A stretch of 64,000 nucleotides of DNA, taken from contig JAKULF010000001.1 in assembly GCA_022661535.1 (NCBI GenBank), positions 930,001 to 994,000 of the forward strand, given 5' to 3'. The first letter of the stretch is position 1; the number at the start of each line of letters is the position of its first letter. The notes under the pieces are model-generated. The model was not told the DNA's origin. It saw only the letters and a program-made list of their open reading frames with translations, and did not search any database. The position numbers were made by a program, and so were the translations under genes. The stretch is from Eutypa lata. Its lineage: Eukaryota; Ascomycota; Sordariomycetes; Xylariales; Diatrypaceae. Below, piece after piece: positions 34,690 through 46,553 of the stretch.

Positions 34690-36584
34690 ATGCGTTACCG
34701 TGTAAAGATGTCGATTGTTGGCTCGCAGCATGTATGGGCAAGTCAAGATGACTGGGAGGCTCATCGGGAGACCATTTCCCGCCTCTATTGGGATGAGTGC
34801 AGGCCGCTACCCGACGTGATGGAGATCATGCGGTCAGAACACAATTTCCACGCTACGTACGTAAGGACTTTTTCTTTCGCTCAACTCCTCCAGCATTCAT
34901 TATTTTTCACAGTTGAATTGTAAAGGAGATGAACAAATGCGGAAGTGGCGGCCGCGATCGATGATGACGATGATAATGATGATGATAATGGTGATGGTGA
35001 TGCTAACAAACACCGCACACATTATGTAGGCCAAGGATGTTTAAATTCCGCTTCAAAAAATGGGGGTTGGCCAAGAACTTGAAAAATGACCAGGACGAGG
35101 AAATCCGCGTTCAAGCGGCCAGCGGCGGAAATCCCGCTGTGCCGCTGATACGCGGCCGCGTTCCGGGCTCTAAGAAATTGAAGCGCTACGTGCACCGATT
35201 AGCCCCCAACAGCTTACCCGAATCCTCGATTGGGCCGTCGCGCGTTAGATCGCCCGTTTGTAGGGCGACGGGAAACGACGGATCTGTGTCTAGCAGAGTC
35301 GTTAGCGCCGGATCGACGACATCGTCGTCGTCCTCAGTAGTCACCACTCCACGGAGTTTCTACCCTCCCAGCCCCCCGCCAACATCCGTACCGGTCCTCC
35401 TGGACGCGCCGGACAGCCTGAAGTTCACCCACCAGACCCTGCGGGCCGTGCTGGAGTACACTAGCAACCGGGTGCGCAAGGGCGTGTGGGACTCGTCGGG
35501 CGACCTGTACGACTCCGAGGATCATGCCGAGAACTGGCACAACAAGCTGTTCCAGGCTAGCGGGATGATCCAGCGCGGCAAGTTCCGCGAGGGGTTCCGC
35601 CTGCTCGACATCTGCTACAAGAGCTACACGGCGCAGTTGGACGCGGAGCACCCATTCCTCATCATCGAGACGTACACGTCGGTGCTGCGCCTAGCGCGCA
35701 TCGAGCACGCCCTCGCCCACTCCCTCGTGCGCTACATCGCCGGCCTGTGCCGGATCCGCCTGGGACCCGGCCACCCGCTCGCGCGCTTCTGGGCCGGCCT
35801 CCTCGCCATGGGCCTCCCGCAGGTCCGCCAGGCCATCGGCGCCGTCGTCCGCGTCCAGTACGACCTCTTCGACGCCTACTTCGCGCCCGGCGCCGAGTTC
35901 CTCATCGTCCAGAACGTCGACGCCGCCCGCACCCTCCACGAGTCCGGCTGCATCCCGCTGTCGTCCGCCGAGACCATCATCGCGCGCGCCATCCAGCAGC
36001 GCTGCCGCCCCAGCCCGGACGGGTCGCCGCCCCGCCCCGGCGCCGACGACTTCGTCTGCTGGGCGCGCCTCGTGCTCGCCCTCCTCTACATCCGCGACGG
36101 GCGCTGCGACCTCGCCGCCCCCGTGATCGACGACGTGGGGCGGCAAATCTACGCCGCCGAGCGGAAGCAGCAGCAGCAGCAGCAGAAGCAGCCGCCGCCT
36201 CCCCCGGGCGAGGAGATCAGCCTCTTCACCCAGAACGAGTACCACACGATGCGGGTGCACCTCCTGCGGGGGTCGGGGGCGCCCAGCGCCTCGCTCGCCG
36301 CCGGCCTGCGCGAGCGCTTCGACTTCTGCCTCCGCACCTCCGGCCCCAGCAACCACTACACGACGCGCGCGTTCGACGAGCTCGACGAGCTCTACCGGGG
36401 ACCCGCGGGCGACGTCGCCGCCGCCGAGCGCCTGCGCGCCGACTTCGACTTCGCCGTCCAGTGGGACGAGGTCTGCCGGCGCGAGGAGGAGCGCGTCGCC
36501 GCTACTGCCGGTCATGGGTTGGGCGAGTGCCGCGTCATTGGGGAGGATGTCGAGTCGGAAGATGCCCGGAGCGATGATACTTGA
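34690..36584 (+). CDS. Clr5-domain protein
   Basis: Two exons, 34690..34856 and 35030..36584, give 573 residues; ATG at 34708 is an alternative start. The N-terminal Clr5 domain is WASQDDWEAHRETISRLYWD, then PLPDVMEIMRSEHNFHAT. The splice (GTACGT donor, TAG acceptor, 173 bp) restores TPRMFKFRFKKWGLAKNLKN, the conserved end of the domain. Clr5 domains are helix-turn-helix-like and named after S. pombe Clr5, involved in gene silencing; in filamentous fungi they precede long variable tails. Residues 150-330 form a helical, TPR-like region (GMIQRGKFREGFRLLDICYK). The tail includes a Gln run and a Pro run. Exon 2 is markedly GC-rich, which creates long but false antisense frames. The intron contains a GAT/AAT repeat. 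A chromatin or transcription role is inferred from the domain only. Confidence 0.82.
34961..35003. repeat. GAT-type triplet microsatellite in an intron
   Basis: Imperfect GAT/GAC/AAT/GGT triplets inside the 173-bp intron of the Clr5-domain gene, which explains why that intron is longer than usual. Confidence 0.8.
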
Positions 36585-37207
36585 TTGGGGAAGCTAACGT
36601 ACGGCTCTGATCTCGTGGAGAGCAAAATAATCTCAATCGCCGCGACGTCGAGTCGCAATACATATATACATATACACCATCACAACTCCCGAACGAAAGT
36701 TTAACTAGGTGGAAATAGGCCTCCCGAGGAAAAAGGCCTAGGTGTAATCACTCTTAACCGCTTTGGACACCCGTATTAGGGAGTACACGAATACAATCGA
36801 ACACTACTCGATTATCTACCGGTTACACCAGGCAACATGGATTCCCAGCCCTGGACGATGAACGACGGAGCCCTATATGCGTACGAGATAGGAAGTAGGC
36901 TGCGAATAGCTGGTCGTAGGGGACCACGTCCATATATATACGTCAGACGTTAGTGTAGGATACTTACTAGGAGGAAATATAGTAGGCGGATATTGTATAG
37001 AATAGAACCAGTTTGTATGAGATAGACTTTTCTGTATTTATATAGCAGGGTGGAGCTGAGATGGCACCCTTGTTTATTCATTCTTACATTCTGAATCTGA
37101 CCTGTCATCATGGCCAAAGCTACAATGTCCATTCCGAGGCAAATGAGGGGGGTAAGAAAAGGGGTTCCCATCAGAACCATTGACATATGTGTGGTGTTGC
37201 CCCTTAG
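36585..37207. other. Intergenic region between convergent genes
   Basis: No supported gene; 3' flanks of the Clr5-domain gene and of the minus-strand STAND-N/SH3 locus. Confidence 0.5.
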
Positions 37208-38383
37208 TCAGTTCATAGAATCAAACCTGCCTAATGGAATGGCCTCACTTCTATACCTCATGATGTCCTCCTTCCATTCCACGAATGAAGGTATGCCCGC
37301 GCGTCTCAACTCCTGGAACGCCTCCTCCACCGATGTACATGCCTTTCCAGGCCCGCACTGACAGATAGATAACTGATTGGGACCAACCCGGGCCAACCCA
37401 GGCGACTCATAGGTTTAGCGACGACCCACTGTTCGTCGGCAATAGCCACAGGGGATATGATCTCTCTTTTCTTGAAATCCACCTCTTCGCTTGTTTCGGC
37501 TTGGAAGTCGTACTGGACAACCATCGCTAGCATCGACTCCAATCCTCCTAGGCCAGTGTCAGCGCCGACGCTCAACAAGTTGTTCAGAAGTTCCGGGTGA
37601 GAGGAACTCGCTGGTCGCGAAGCTTTCGTTTCGATCGGTCTGGTCTCTAGTTTGAGACATCTCCACGTATCCACAATGGCTCGACGGTATGGCCGGGAGC
37701 TCAGCAGCTCGTTGTCGAACCTGAACATCACCCTAAACCGCGAAAGGGTATCTGTCTCGTAGCTAATGAGGGATGCTCTTGCGTTAGAGTCTCGACGTGA
37801 GAGCAGAGAGGAACTGTCGTCTTTGGCTTTCTGTAATAATGACGCATTGTAGGCCTCGTTGGGCGCTCTCCTCTCCTCATTTCTTTTCCTGTTCATGAGT
37901 TAGTGAAATGGGAGGGGCGTAATGGCGTATTTGCCGGATATATACACCGTAATAACAGTGAGTAGTAGCTGGATCGCCACGGTATGACCCAGCAACGCCT
38001 CTTTAAAGGGCACTAAATCATTCTCACTTAGGACGAACTTTAGTCGTAACCAGCGTCCGAGGCCTTGCTTCTCCAGACCAACAGCAACTTTGAGTTCGGA
38101 TATCTCATCAAAGAGGTACTGAATGACATTCTTGCAGGCCGTCACGGATTCCTCTAACTTGCGTAATCAGGTCGGCACCCCACTGGCGACGTGATGTCTT
38201 ATTCTCCAGGAGAATGTGTAGTTCGCCTATCGCAGCCTCAAGAGTTGACAGTTGCAATACAAGTGATGTGGCAATGAGATTGCCGTTTTTGAATTTGACG
38301 TGCAGACTACTCAGCACTGTCTTCGTCTTGACGACGAGGGAACCGCAGCTAACTGTCAGTCTAATAATTGAGGCGATATCCAT
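37208..38383 (-). pseudogene. Fungal STAND N-terminal (Helo-like) + SH3 domain gene, frameshifted
   Basis: Minus-strand reading starts MDIASIIRLTVSCGSL, the pattern of the helical fungal N-terminal domain of STAND proteins. At about 38158 the frame breaks: one base after the codons for ADLITQ must be skipped to continue as LEESVTACKNVIQYLFDEIS. A normal intron follows (37945..37889, CTAAC branch site, phase restored). The next exon ends in a clear SH3 domain: MVVQYDFQAETSEEVDFKKR, EQWVVAKP and GWPGLVPISYLSV. Just after it, near 37355, the coding character moves to another frame (KACTSVEEAFQELRRAGIPS, then VEWKEDIMRYRSEAIPLGRF) that runs to a stop at 37208. I read this as one gene with two single-step frameshifts, so either a recent pseudogene or sequence errors. 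An intact version would be a HeLo-like/SH3 protein of roughly 350 residues. Confidence 0.6.
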
Positions 38384-39479
38384 GGATGCGAGTGAGCCGC
38401 TCGAACAGATACGGAACTAAACGGTATAGGTTTTACAGAGTAAATAAGAGCCTGGCTCAAGAAGGTGCGTTCGTACCGGCAATGTAGAACCGATGACAAT
38501 ATCACTTTCCCACGAGATACATCCAGAGTATCGAAGATAGGTAAGTCGAACTTATTTCTAGATTTTATGACACATAGGTATGATTTACAACATACCTCTT
38601 GGAACAAGGGAGATGCAGTGTTTCCCACATCTCCGAGCCTTGTGGAAAATTAGTAATGGGAGGCGTGGTTTGGGCAGGCTTGTTGAAGAGGCTAAGCAAG
38701 TGGCTATGCGTAAGGAGGAGCCGATCATGTAAAGTCCTACAAAGTCGATAGGGGTTTACCACGCAGTAACGCTGGGATTGAAAGCAATCCAATCCAATCA
38801 ACTCCACTGAGCACCCCAATGAATGGATGGATGACCCATTAAGCGGTACTTAGAATCGGTGTATGGATATTGTTATTTTCCTCGAAAGGGTATCGATCCA
38901 GTGGTCACAATGGACAGCAAAGGAAAGTTGGATCATACCCGGATTATTAGAAATTATGTGTACGTATGGCAAAATGACGCGACGCGTACGGACGCGAAAG
39001 TATCCCTTACTCTTTAAGTAGGTAGCAATGTCGACGACGCCACACCTATTTGCATAATCACTTCTACGATTTACTTATTACGCCCATAATATCTACCTGA
39101 GTCGTTGCAGTTACGCAATCTTGGCATCCGCTGAGTGGACAAGATTGGGTTCCTTTCAAACCATGACGAACAGCGCTACTACCCTGCCATTTTACGTGAC
39201 TATCTTCAATACGCCTATCATCGCGCTATCCAATGCCAGTCGCGTTTTAGGCCTCGACTAGAGGTCAGGAAGATGGGGAAAAGCTGCCTTCAAGGACCGA
39301 CTTATTTTGTTTTGATATATTAAAACCCAGACTGACCGAAATAATGCGGACCTTCTCTTGATATACCCGGCTACTATTATAACACACAAGCGCTAGTTAA
39401 GTAAGTATCTAAGTATTGAGCTGCCGTGAAATTGGGTAAGGCTCTGGTGTGGCTCTGAGTTCTGCTCTTTCGAGAGCTT
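38384..39479. other. Intergenic region
   Basis: No supported gene. Small frames at 38465-38653 and 39135-39323 have no motif. Confidence 0.45.
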
Positions 39480-39960
39480 GTCGTGTTAATGGCCTTGCTC
39501 TATATGACCGTCTACGTACAGTACCATGTACATGTTTATGGACGTCACACCTATTGCCTAACTACCATCAAGACCGCAGTTATGGGTATTGCTGTTGGTA
39601 TTATCCTGTGATTGGTACCGTTGCTTCACTCTGCAGCATATTCACCTTGGCGCGGATCAACTACCCGAACGTTCACAGGTCCGTCAGCAACATCCCTTCG
39701 ATAATGCCCTTGTCTTCGGCTACGTCCTCGTCATCAACATTACAGTAGACTACGCCATCAAGTTCTATACTATCTACGGAGTCTCGGTTCTTGTAGCTGC
39801 CTCTATCTTCGACTCGGTCATAGGTGCTGTGTTTCCCTTGTTCATGACCCAGAAGCACCACAGTCTCGGGATTCATTGTATAACCTCCATACCGGCCTCA
39901 CTAACACTAGCTATGGTGCCTTTCCGTTCATCATGTATCGCTGTGGTGGGACGGTAAGGA
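39480..39960 (+). pseudogene. MFS drug/polyamine transporter relic (C-terminal part)
   Basis: Three frames together spell the last helices of a DHA1-type MFS transporter. One frame reads MGIAVGIIL. A second reads YYPVIGTVASLCSIFTLARI and NYPNVHRSV, like the loop before helix 11. A third, from about 39700, reads FGYVLVINITVDYAIKFYTI and YGVSVLVAASIFDSVIGAVF followed by PLFMTQKHHSLG, which is the usual FGY...Y...Y..SA.AA...RS..GA.FPL signature with several substitutions. A last shift gives AFPFIMYRCGGTVR, the normal C-terminal end. No intron explains the changes of frame, and the N-terminal half is missing. This is an old, truncated gene remnant rather than a functional transporter. Confidence 0.65.
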
Positions 39961-40380
39961 TGAAGTGTACATATGCTTTCGGATCTACGGAAACGATGAG
40001 ACAAATGGAGATACAACAATCTCCTAGCTGTGCCAAAAACCAAGAATACTGCCTTTCAGAGGGAGTATGGCGTGTAAAGGTCAAAGCATATAAAACAAAT
40101 GTGTTATACCATGAGAAAATTATGACCACTGCTTGTTACTTTCACTAAAAAATCTCACATTTCAATTATAAGTTTATGATAAAATTAGAAGGTGACCCAC
40201 GGTTATGGTTGCGGTTAGAAATGGGATGTTATACTTCCAACCAGGGATTAACGTGTTGACGGTAAATTGTCTTCAGGATGCAGAAACCATAGTCAGCTAC
40301 TGATTACTACTTATTATTTTACTGTCTCCAAGTCTATGTTCAGTATAATAAGTCAAATACATTATGAGGTGAACGACAGA
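39961..40380. other. Short intergenic region
   Basis: AT-rich; nothing recognised. Confidence 0.45.
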
Positions 40381-42649
40381 CTATTCAGGTACATGAGATA
40401 TACGTCTAAGTAGTCCTTCAATCGTCATCCTCACTCTTCCACCATCCCACCTCTCAAAAGGATTAGGATTTACCATTGCTCCTGCAAGTGTAAGAACTTC
40501 ATCTACGACTGGTGCATGGAATCCTTCGGCCTCTAGTTTAGGCCCGAGTCCCGATGGTAATGAACCCCTTTGCAGGCCCTTGAGCATATCTACTCTTTCC
40601 ATTGCAGTGCCGCATGGCCACAACATTTCAACAAAGACAACTCCGAGAGCAAATATGTCGATCTTCTCATCGATGGGGCTTATGGTTTTGCCGGAACTGC
40701 CTGCGGAACCATCGACGCTTCTCCATTCAGGGGGGCGGTAGTACGCTGTACCGACAGGTTTGTGAGAATCACTACCTGCTTTATGAGATATGGATTCATC
40801 CATAAGACCTTCCTTGGCAAGTTGGGTGACGAGACCAAAGTCGCCGATCCGAGGATTCAGCCAGCAATTCAGTGTCTCATCGCTGGATCGCACGCAGGAA
40901 TGGCATCTGACATCACAGTATCCATTGCCAGATATCATCTTCGGATCAGCGAGCAATATATTTCCTGGCTTGATATCCCGATGTATCAGATGATTTGCGT
41001 GAATATACTGTAAGCCGGTGAGAATGGCAAGCAATAGTCGGAGCGTAGGAAGTATATGATAGCAGTGCCTTAACTTAGCACTACCAGCGGATAGTGAAGG
41101 TGAAAGGTACTGCGCTAATGTCATAGGATACAATGACATTTGTATATATAAAATATGCGTAGCACCATTGGAATGGTCTATTGAGCGGTCAACGTCCTTT
41201 GAATGCGCAGCTCCCTTACCATCAGTGAAAATATCACTATCGGTGTCGTCCGACGACAATAGCTCTACAGCTTTCTGATGTGAGCTGGGGTGTTCCGACC
41301 ATTGTAACTCATGTGCGTCTGATTTCTTAGACTCTTCGTCTATAGGATGCGAGGCTGAATCATCACCAAATACAATACCACTGTAGCTCGCTGACGTTGC
41401 GGGTCCGGCCGAGAAGCTAGGTTCACCGTCCGTGGCGGAATTAAACGGACGGTTGTCTAGTAGTAAACGGCGCTGACTAGGTTGGTCTGTGATTGCGCGT
41501 GCTACGCATTTTGACGTTAGTAATATTCTTGATTGCTAATTACATACAACCTGCTTTCGAAGTAATTTTTATAGTTCATTGTAATAAGACTGGCACACCA
41601 TTGGGTACCTCTCGTTTCCATGATACTCAAACCGAGCGAGAATGGCGGTTATTGACAACGCTGATCTTGCAATATCGACCCTTCAAATATCGCGAACGTA
41701 AGATAAAATAAAAGTGAAATGTGTATGACATACCGAATTCATGGGTGGCTGGATTGCCCATAGACATATGTGACTGCCACGGCTGCTCAATCCACGTGGC
41801 ATGGTATCTCACAACGTTGGCATGATCCAGCATCGCTAAAGCCTTCACCTCCCGTAGAAGTTCCTCCATTTCCCCATGATTTCCTTCATAGAAGCGTTTC
41901 GTCAATTTGGGGGATAATGGAATTTTCTTGACAGCATACTTTGTCTGATCTAGTGGGTTGCGGCACTCAAATACCTTCCCAAATGCACCCTTGCCCAGCA
42001 GCGTTAACTCCTCGAAGTTCGACAAGTAATGACTGCGATGAGGCGGTTGGAGGGTAAGCTGAAGATCGTTGCCAGGATGTGGCAATATAGAAAGCTTAGA
42101 TGATTGCACCACTAAGTCACGCATCGGGTTCAGCAAATCCGCTGCCGGAGTAAGCCGACCTGATACTATGTTATTAAGTGTGGAGAGATATTGTTGTCGT
42201 TTATCTTGGAGGCCACTAGAAACCGACGAGGATGAAAGCAGGCTATTTGACGAAAGCGTCTGTCCAGTTTGCTGGAAGAGTTGTTGGGCGAGTGGTTGGA
42301 CTTCAGGGGAATGCCGGGTGTAGTGCTTTTCTGGGTGCGCTGTGTTGAGGGCTTCGGCGGCTAGGGTTCGGAGATGGTCTTCAAGCAAGGTTGCAAGCAT
42401 TACATCACGATGCTCGTCAATACTAGCTTCGGGACGAATACTGAGTTCACTCTGCAGTTCAGACGTCGAAACCGATCCGAAGTCGGGGCCACTCGACACA
42501 GGGGAACCACTACTACCCCCAACTCCACCCCTAGATGAATCGACATTCGATGGAGACACGGAATAGTCTTCTGAAGCTCTCTGAGCTGAACCTACTTCGC
42601 CATCAGAGTCTTCCGACGATGAGTCAGATGGGCGACGGAATAAGCTCAT
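40381..42649 (-). CDS. eIF2-alpha kinase, HRI/PEK type
   Basis: Two exons on the minus strand, 42649..41734 and 41501..40381, give 678 residues; the 232-bp intron has a good GTATGT donor, an ACTAAC branch site and a phase-restoring TAG. The first 200 residues are Ser-rich and acidic. The kinase domain starts near residue 215: LLGKGAFGKVFECRNPLDQT, YAVKKIPL, a Glu in ELLREVKALAMLDHANVVRY and HATWIEQP. The C-lobe has HLIHRDIKPGNILL, RIGDFGLVTQL and PVGTAYYRPPEW, all catalytic residues present. A roughly 120-residue acidic insert between beta4 and beta5, and the VVRYHATWIE pattern, are typical of eIF2-alpha kinases (HRI, PERK, S. pombe Hri1/Hri2; probably the IfkB-like enzyme of aspergilli). It should phosphorylate eIF2-alpha under stress and lower general translation. 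It is not Gcn2: no HisRS or RWD domain. Confidence 0.88.
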
Positions 42650-43920
42650 GTTGACCCATTGACTTTAGAACCCGATGATAGTATAATCGAAAACGAGACC
42701 AGTGAAATAATAAGCCGGGGAGTGTTAGCTTATTATGAGATTGTCATTATGGCATAACATCGAATCCCCAAACTATCAGCCTGGTGTTTCCAGATGGATT
42801 GTGGTTTAGGTGTTAGTTTGGGGCGTAGATTGGGGGTAGCGACAAAGCGTTGATGTTGATGTTTAGCTATTACAAGCTGCATCAGGTGTACCTAACATTG
42901 CGCGTGAGCATGATCTTATTGCTTGGTTTAACTAAACCCCGTGTAGCATTCAATGCAAGCCTGGACACTCTTGGTTTTGTTATGTTACGTTTTAGGACGA
43001 GTCAAACTGCACGTCTATTGCCTGCCTGATTTGTACACAGTGGCAAATTTACTTCAGGTGATCTAGCCACGCTGTTCCTGGTCTGTGCTTATTATGGAGT
43101 TTGAGGATTGGAAGCTCATGGTGCTAATTAATGTCAGCTGCAGTCGGCCCGCTAACCCCTCTAAAATCTCAAAAATCAACCCCTGAGGTACCTACAGGTA
43201 TGAACATCACATGAAGATCTAGGCTGCTACATGTATAACTAGAAGGTGCGACTCTCTATAATGTCCCTACCTACCTTTGAAATCAGGCAATGTGGCTTTT
43301 TTAAAAAGGATTATCTGTCATTTTTGGAGATTCTACAGATTTAAATCGTCACAGCTGCCTTGATTAAGGAAAGAGCTTGAAGTGAGGTTCATTGTCTAGA
43401 AACACACCACATAGCGTACATCGGATATCTTTTTTCTCGTTATAGACAACTCGGATTATTAGGAGACGAACCTCCTCTTGTCTCTACTGAGGGGTGATTC
43501 ACGTCTTGTAGTTTGTCGTGCGATATCACAGTCACATTCGATACGACGGTGGTCTAGAGCAACAAAATTGGGGCAGTCACAATCTCAGCAAAGGGCTCAC
43601 TCAACTAGAGCTTGGGAATCGTTAAAACTGTCAAGTAACTAGCTAACAGCACTATGAGGATTTGTAAACTATCTAATGATTAACGAGCGGGGAGCAAAAC
43701 TTTGGTTTGAATCTTAGTCTGTCGATTGATGTTGAATCTTTCTGACGACTTCCCTTTCGAAACATCTTTTCTCTAACTTTTCGTCAAAGACCATTCTCAC
43801 CCTATGCCTATACACCGGGAAGAGATATTAGTAATGATGACCCAGTATAAGCCCCACATGAGGTTGGTCAAGATACCATACCAGGCCAGCCCAATTGTGA
43901 GCATGCTTGCTATTATCATT
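42650..43920. other. Intergenic region
   Basis: No supported gene; promoter of the eIF2-alpha kinase at its left end, 3' flank of the small secreted protein at its right end. Confidence 0.5.
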
Positions 43921-44262
43921 CTAGCAGACGGCTGCACCATCGTTGATACCATGGCACGTGCCACTACCACAGTCCTGGACCTCCGTCCAAGTACCACCTC
44001 TGCACTCGACCTTTTTCACAAAAATACAATATCAGCAAAGGGGGACCGTTGTTTGAACAGGGATATATCACCATACCACACCTGTCCTGTCACAACCACA
44101 GAAGTGCCTATCTCCATTGGAAGATTCACAAGGACTGTTCGTACGTCGTTGGTCACCGCCAAAGCCGTCACCGCAGACGTCTCTAGCTTGTACTTGCGGG
44201 ACGGCTGAAGCATTTACAGCAGCGGCAGCCATCAAAGTGCAGAGGAAAGTTGTGACCTTCAT
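43921..44262 (-). CDS. Small secreted cysteine-rich protein (8 Cys)
   Basis: Two exons on the minus strand, 44262..44077 and 44010..43921, give 91 residues. The first 20 or so residues (MKVTTFLCTLMAAAAVNASA) are a clear signal peptide. The mature part is hydrophilic and has eight cysteines spaced C-X14-C-X9-C-X1-C-X7-C-X10-C-X4-C-X9-C, enough for four disulfides. Four of the eight lie in exon 1 and four in exon 2. The intron (66 bp, GTATGG donor, AAAAAG acceptor) was placed because only it brings the second half, with CRGGTWTEVQDC and GTCHG, into frame up to a stop. Fungi secrete many such proteins as candidate effectors, antimicrobial or cell-surface peptides; I cannot tell which. It is isolated in a gene-poor, AT-rich region, with 1.3 kb empty on one side and 2.3 kb on the other. 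Confidence 0.75.
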
Positions 44263-46553
44263 TATGAAAGAGGTGTGGTTGCTATATCGAGAGGAGATGT
44301 TCTAATCAAGTTTGTTTAACTGTTTGGAGGGCTTGATGTCAAATAGTTTTAGGTTTCTGGGGGAGATATTCTCATATATTTATATTCATTTGAAACAGGT
44401 TAAGTCATCTTCACAGCCTTGTTACCTAAGAGGAATCCCTAAATACGAACAAAGATCGGCCCAAGGTGCGCCACGAAATTTGAATCACTCGTAATCGAGA
44501 TTTCCTTGTACTATTTTCACTAGGATGATTCGAAGGAAAAGGAGTAGATGTCCAGTAATGCCTAAGCGAACACTAGCTGCACAGATTAGTTTAACCCTAT
44601 TTTTGCTTCAGTGTCATAATGATTTACCACAGTTTAAAGGTTTATTAGTAGTTTAAGTACAATATCAAAATTGTTAAGTTAAAACTAAGTATATGCCATA
44701 AGATCTACTAGCAACTTGTCGGCACTCCGATTTAAAACGACAACAATGTTATTCTTTGGCGAAATGAACAGTCAACAGAGCTTTGTGCTGGTGTAAATAA
44801 TGTTTGGTAAGCTGATGTGATGCTGTACTTAGACGGAGGGACATTGTCGGTCGTAGCACGAGATACGTAGCGTTTCATAAAGCTATTCACAAAGGGGCTG
44901 AGATACGGTTTGGCTCTTTTATATTTAGGTAAAACTAGCTTAATTCTAGTAAAGGTCTTCTTACTCTCTATAGGTTACCCATTAGGTACAATAATAAGGG
45001 CTGAATTCATTATAGCATGATCAACGCATTAGCCTTTTGCGTGTTTCAACAAAATTTGAGGTATTGTTACATGTCGGAGCCGAAGCAAACGTCTTGGTAA
45101 CATGAGTTTCGATATATTACGAGCCCTGACGTATACTGCATTGCGCAAGTGGCTATTTTGCAGTGGCTAAGATTGGTCTGCCGTCTTAATTCAAGTCCGG
45201 TGAGAAAGTAGTGAGCCCGGTTCACGGCATGTCAGCGTCAATTGTGTTCCACTGCATATAAATTTAACAAATCGACCTCCGAGGGTTCCGTTTACAACCA
45301 GGCTTGGACAACAGAGTGGAAGATACGACGTGACTCCTCGTTACTGTATTGCATCTTCTCATGCGTCAATTATCAACAGCCACTCTATTTGATACAACTT
45401 GAACCATGCGCCAACTCACCTCCATAATTCTCTTGGTGGAAACTCTTACGCGGTGCTTATAATGCCGGACGCCGTCAGGTTGGACAGGCCTGCAAAATCT
45501 GTAGAATATGAACTATAGATTACCGAAAAGTATTTCAAAATCCGTTGATTAATTAATTAGACTTGATAAGTTTCGTATACGCTTCAAATAAAATCGTCTA
45601 TACTAACTACCGGGATTACCGCTTCATTGCTACTCATTAAGCGTATGTTCAAAGCCCTGGTATCTCCCTATGTATCGGATTAGGTCAATGGATTATGAAT
45701 TTTGGCCAGTCTGAACTCTGAGTCCAGTTGCTGCACCTTTGTACAGTATCCGGGGCTATCCCTTGCTGTGCGCTTGTCATGGTGTGTACACTGGTACAGT
45801 TTGCGGCAGTTTCACATGTATATAAATTATGTTAGGTCAGAATATACACATACACTCATATGTTCTAATGACTGATGTAGTGGCGATCTGATTTGAGTGG
45901 TACGAGACGGTGTCTAAAGATAGCCATCCCCATATAGCCGACCATGTACGACAAACTATAACGCATGGGAAGCACAACGAATCTGACAATCTTTACCCAC
46001 TTACCCTCAACCCCCCATACCCTTAACACATACCATCATCCGCATGACCGTGGTGATCAACAAGATACTATTACCGTTATCTGAGACTCTGAGCGAAAGA
46101 GGTTACGTAATAAGACCCGTGTACATCGGCATGTCTTTCTTTTGCCTTTTCATTACGCAATAAATACAACACTATTTCGATTACCTGGGTTATCTCCTTG
46201 CCCCTAACCCCCTGTCCCCTGAGCAAAATGTAGATATTCACTAACAATCACCGGGGCTAGTACCCAGCAAGGGAGGGAAAAAACGAGGTTATATTTGTGT
46301 AACATTATAATTACATAGTGTAGAGACCCCCTTATTACTAGTTTAAGGACGATTATATCATAGATCTCTACATGAGACACTTGATAAGACAAAGATCCGC
46401 AAGACGGCTATTACTGTAGGACTCAAGTCTACTCCCAAATTTCAGTATATGATTATCCGAGATGTTAATTAGAACGTTCTAGTGATCTTCCCGATGATCC
46501 CGTCAGATTATAGTCTCGTTTGATTGGCCACGCAAATACCCGTCCTGCCATCC
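44263..46553. other. 2.3 kb gene-poor, AT-rich stretch
   Basis: No supported gene on either strand; the few frames of about 60 codons are featureless. It includes the promoter of the small secreted protein. Confidence 0.5.

Noticed and set aside
35691..36577. Two frames of about 275 codons overlapping the Clr5-domain gene (one antisense, one shifted)
   Set aside because: Arg/Pro- or Val/Gly/Ala-rich shadows of a GC-rich exon; the Clr5 frame carries the recognisable domain.
43804..44208. 134-codon plus-strand frame
   Set aside because: Overlaps the small secreted protein antisense; no signal peptide or motif, while the minus strand splices into a coherent cysteine pattern.
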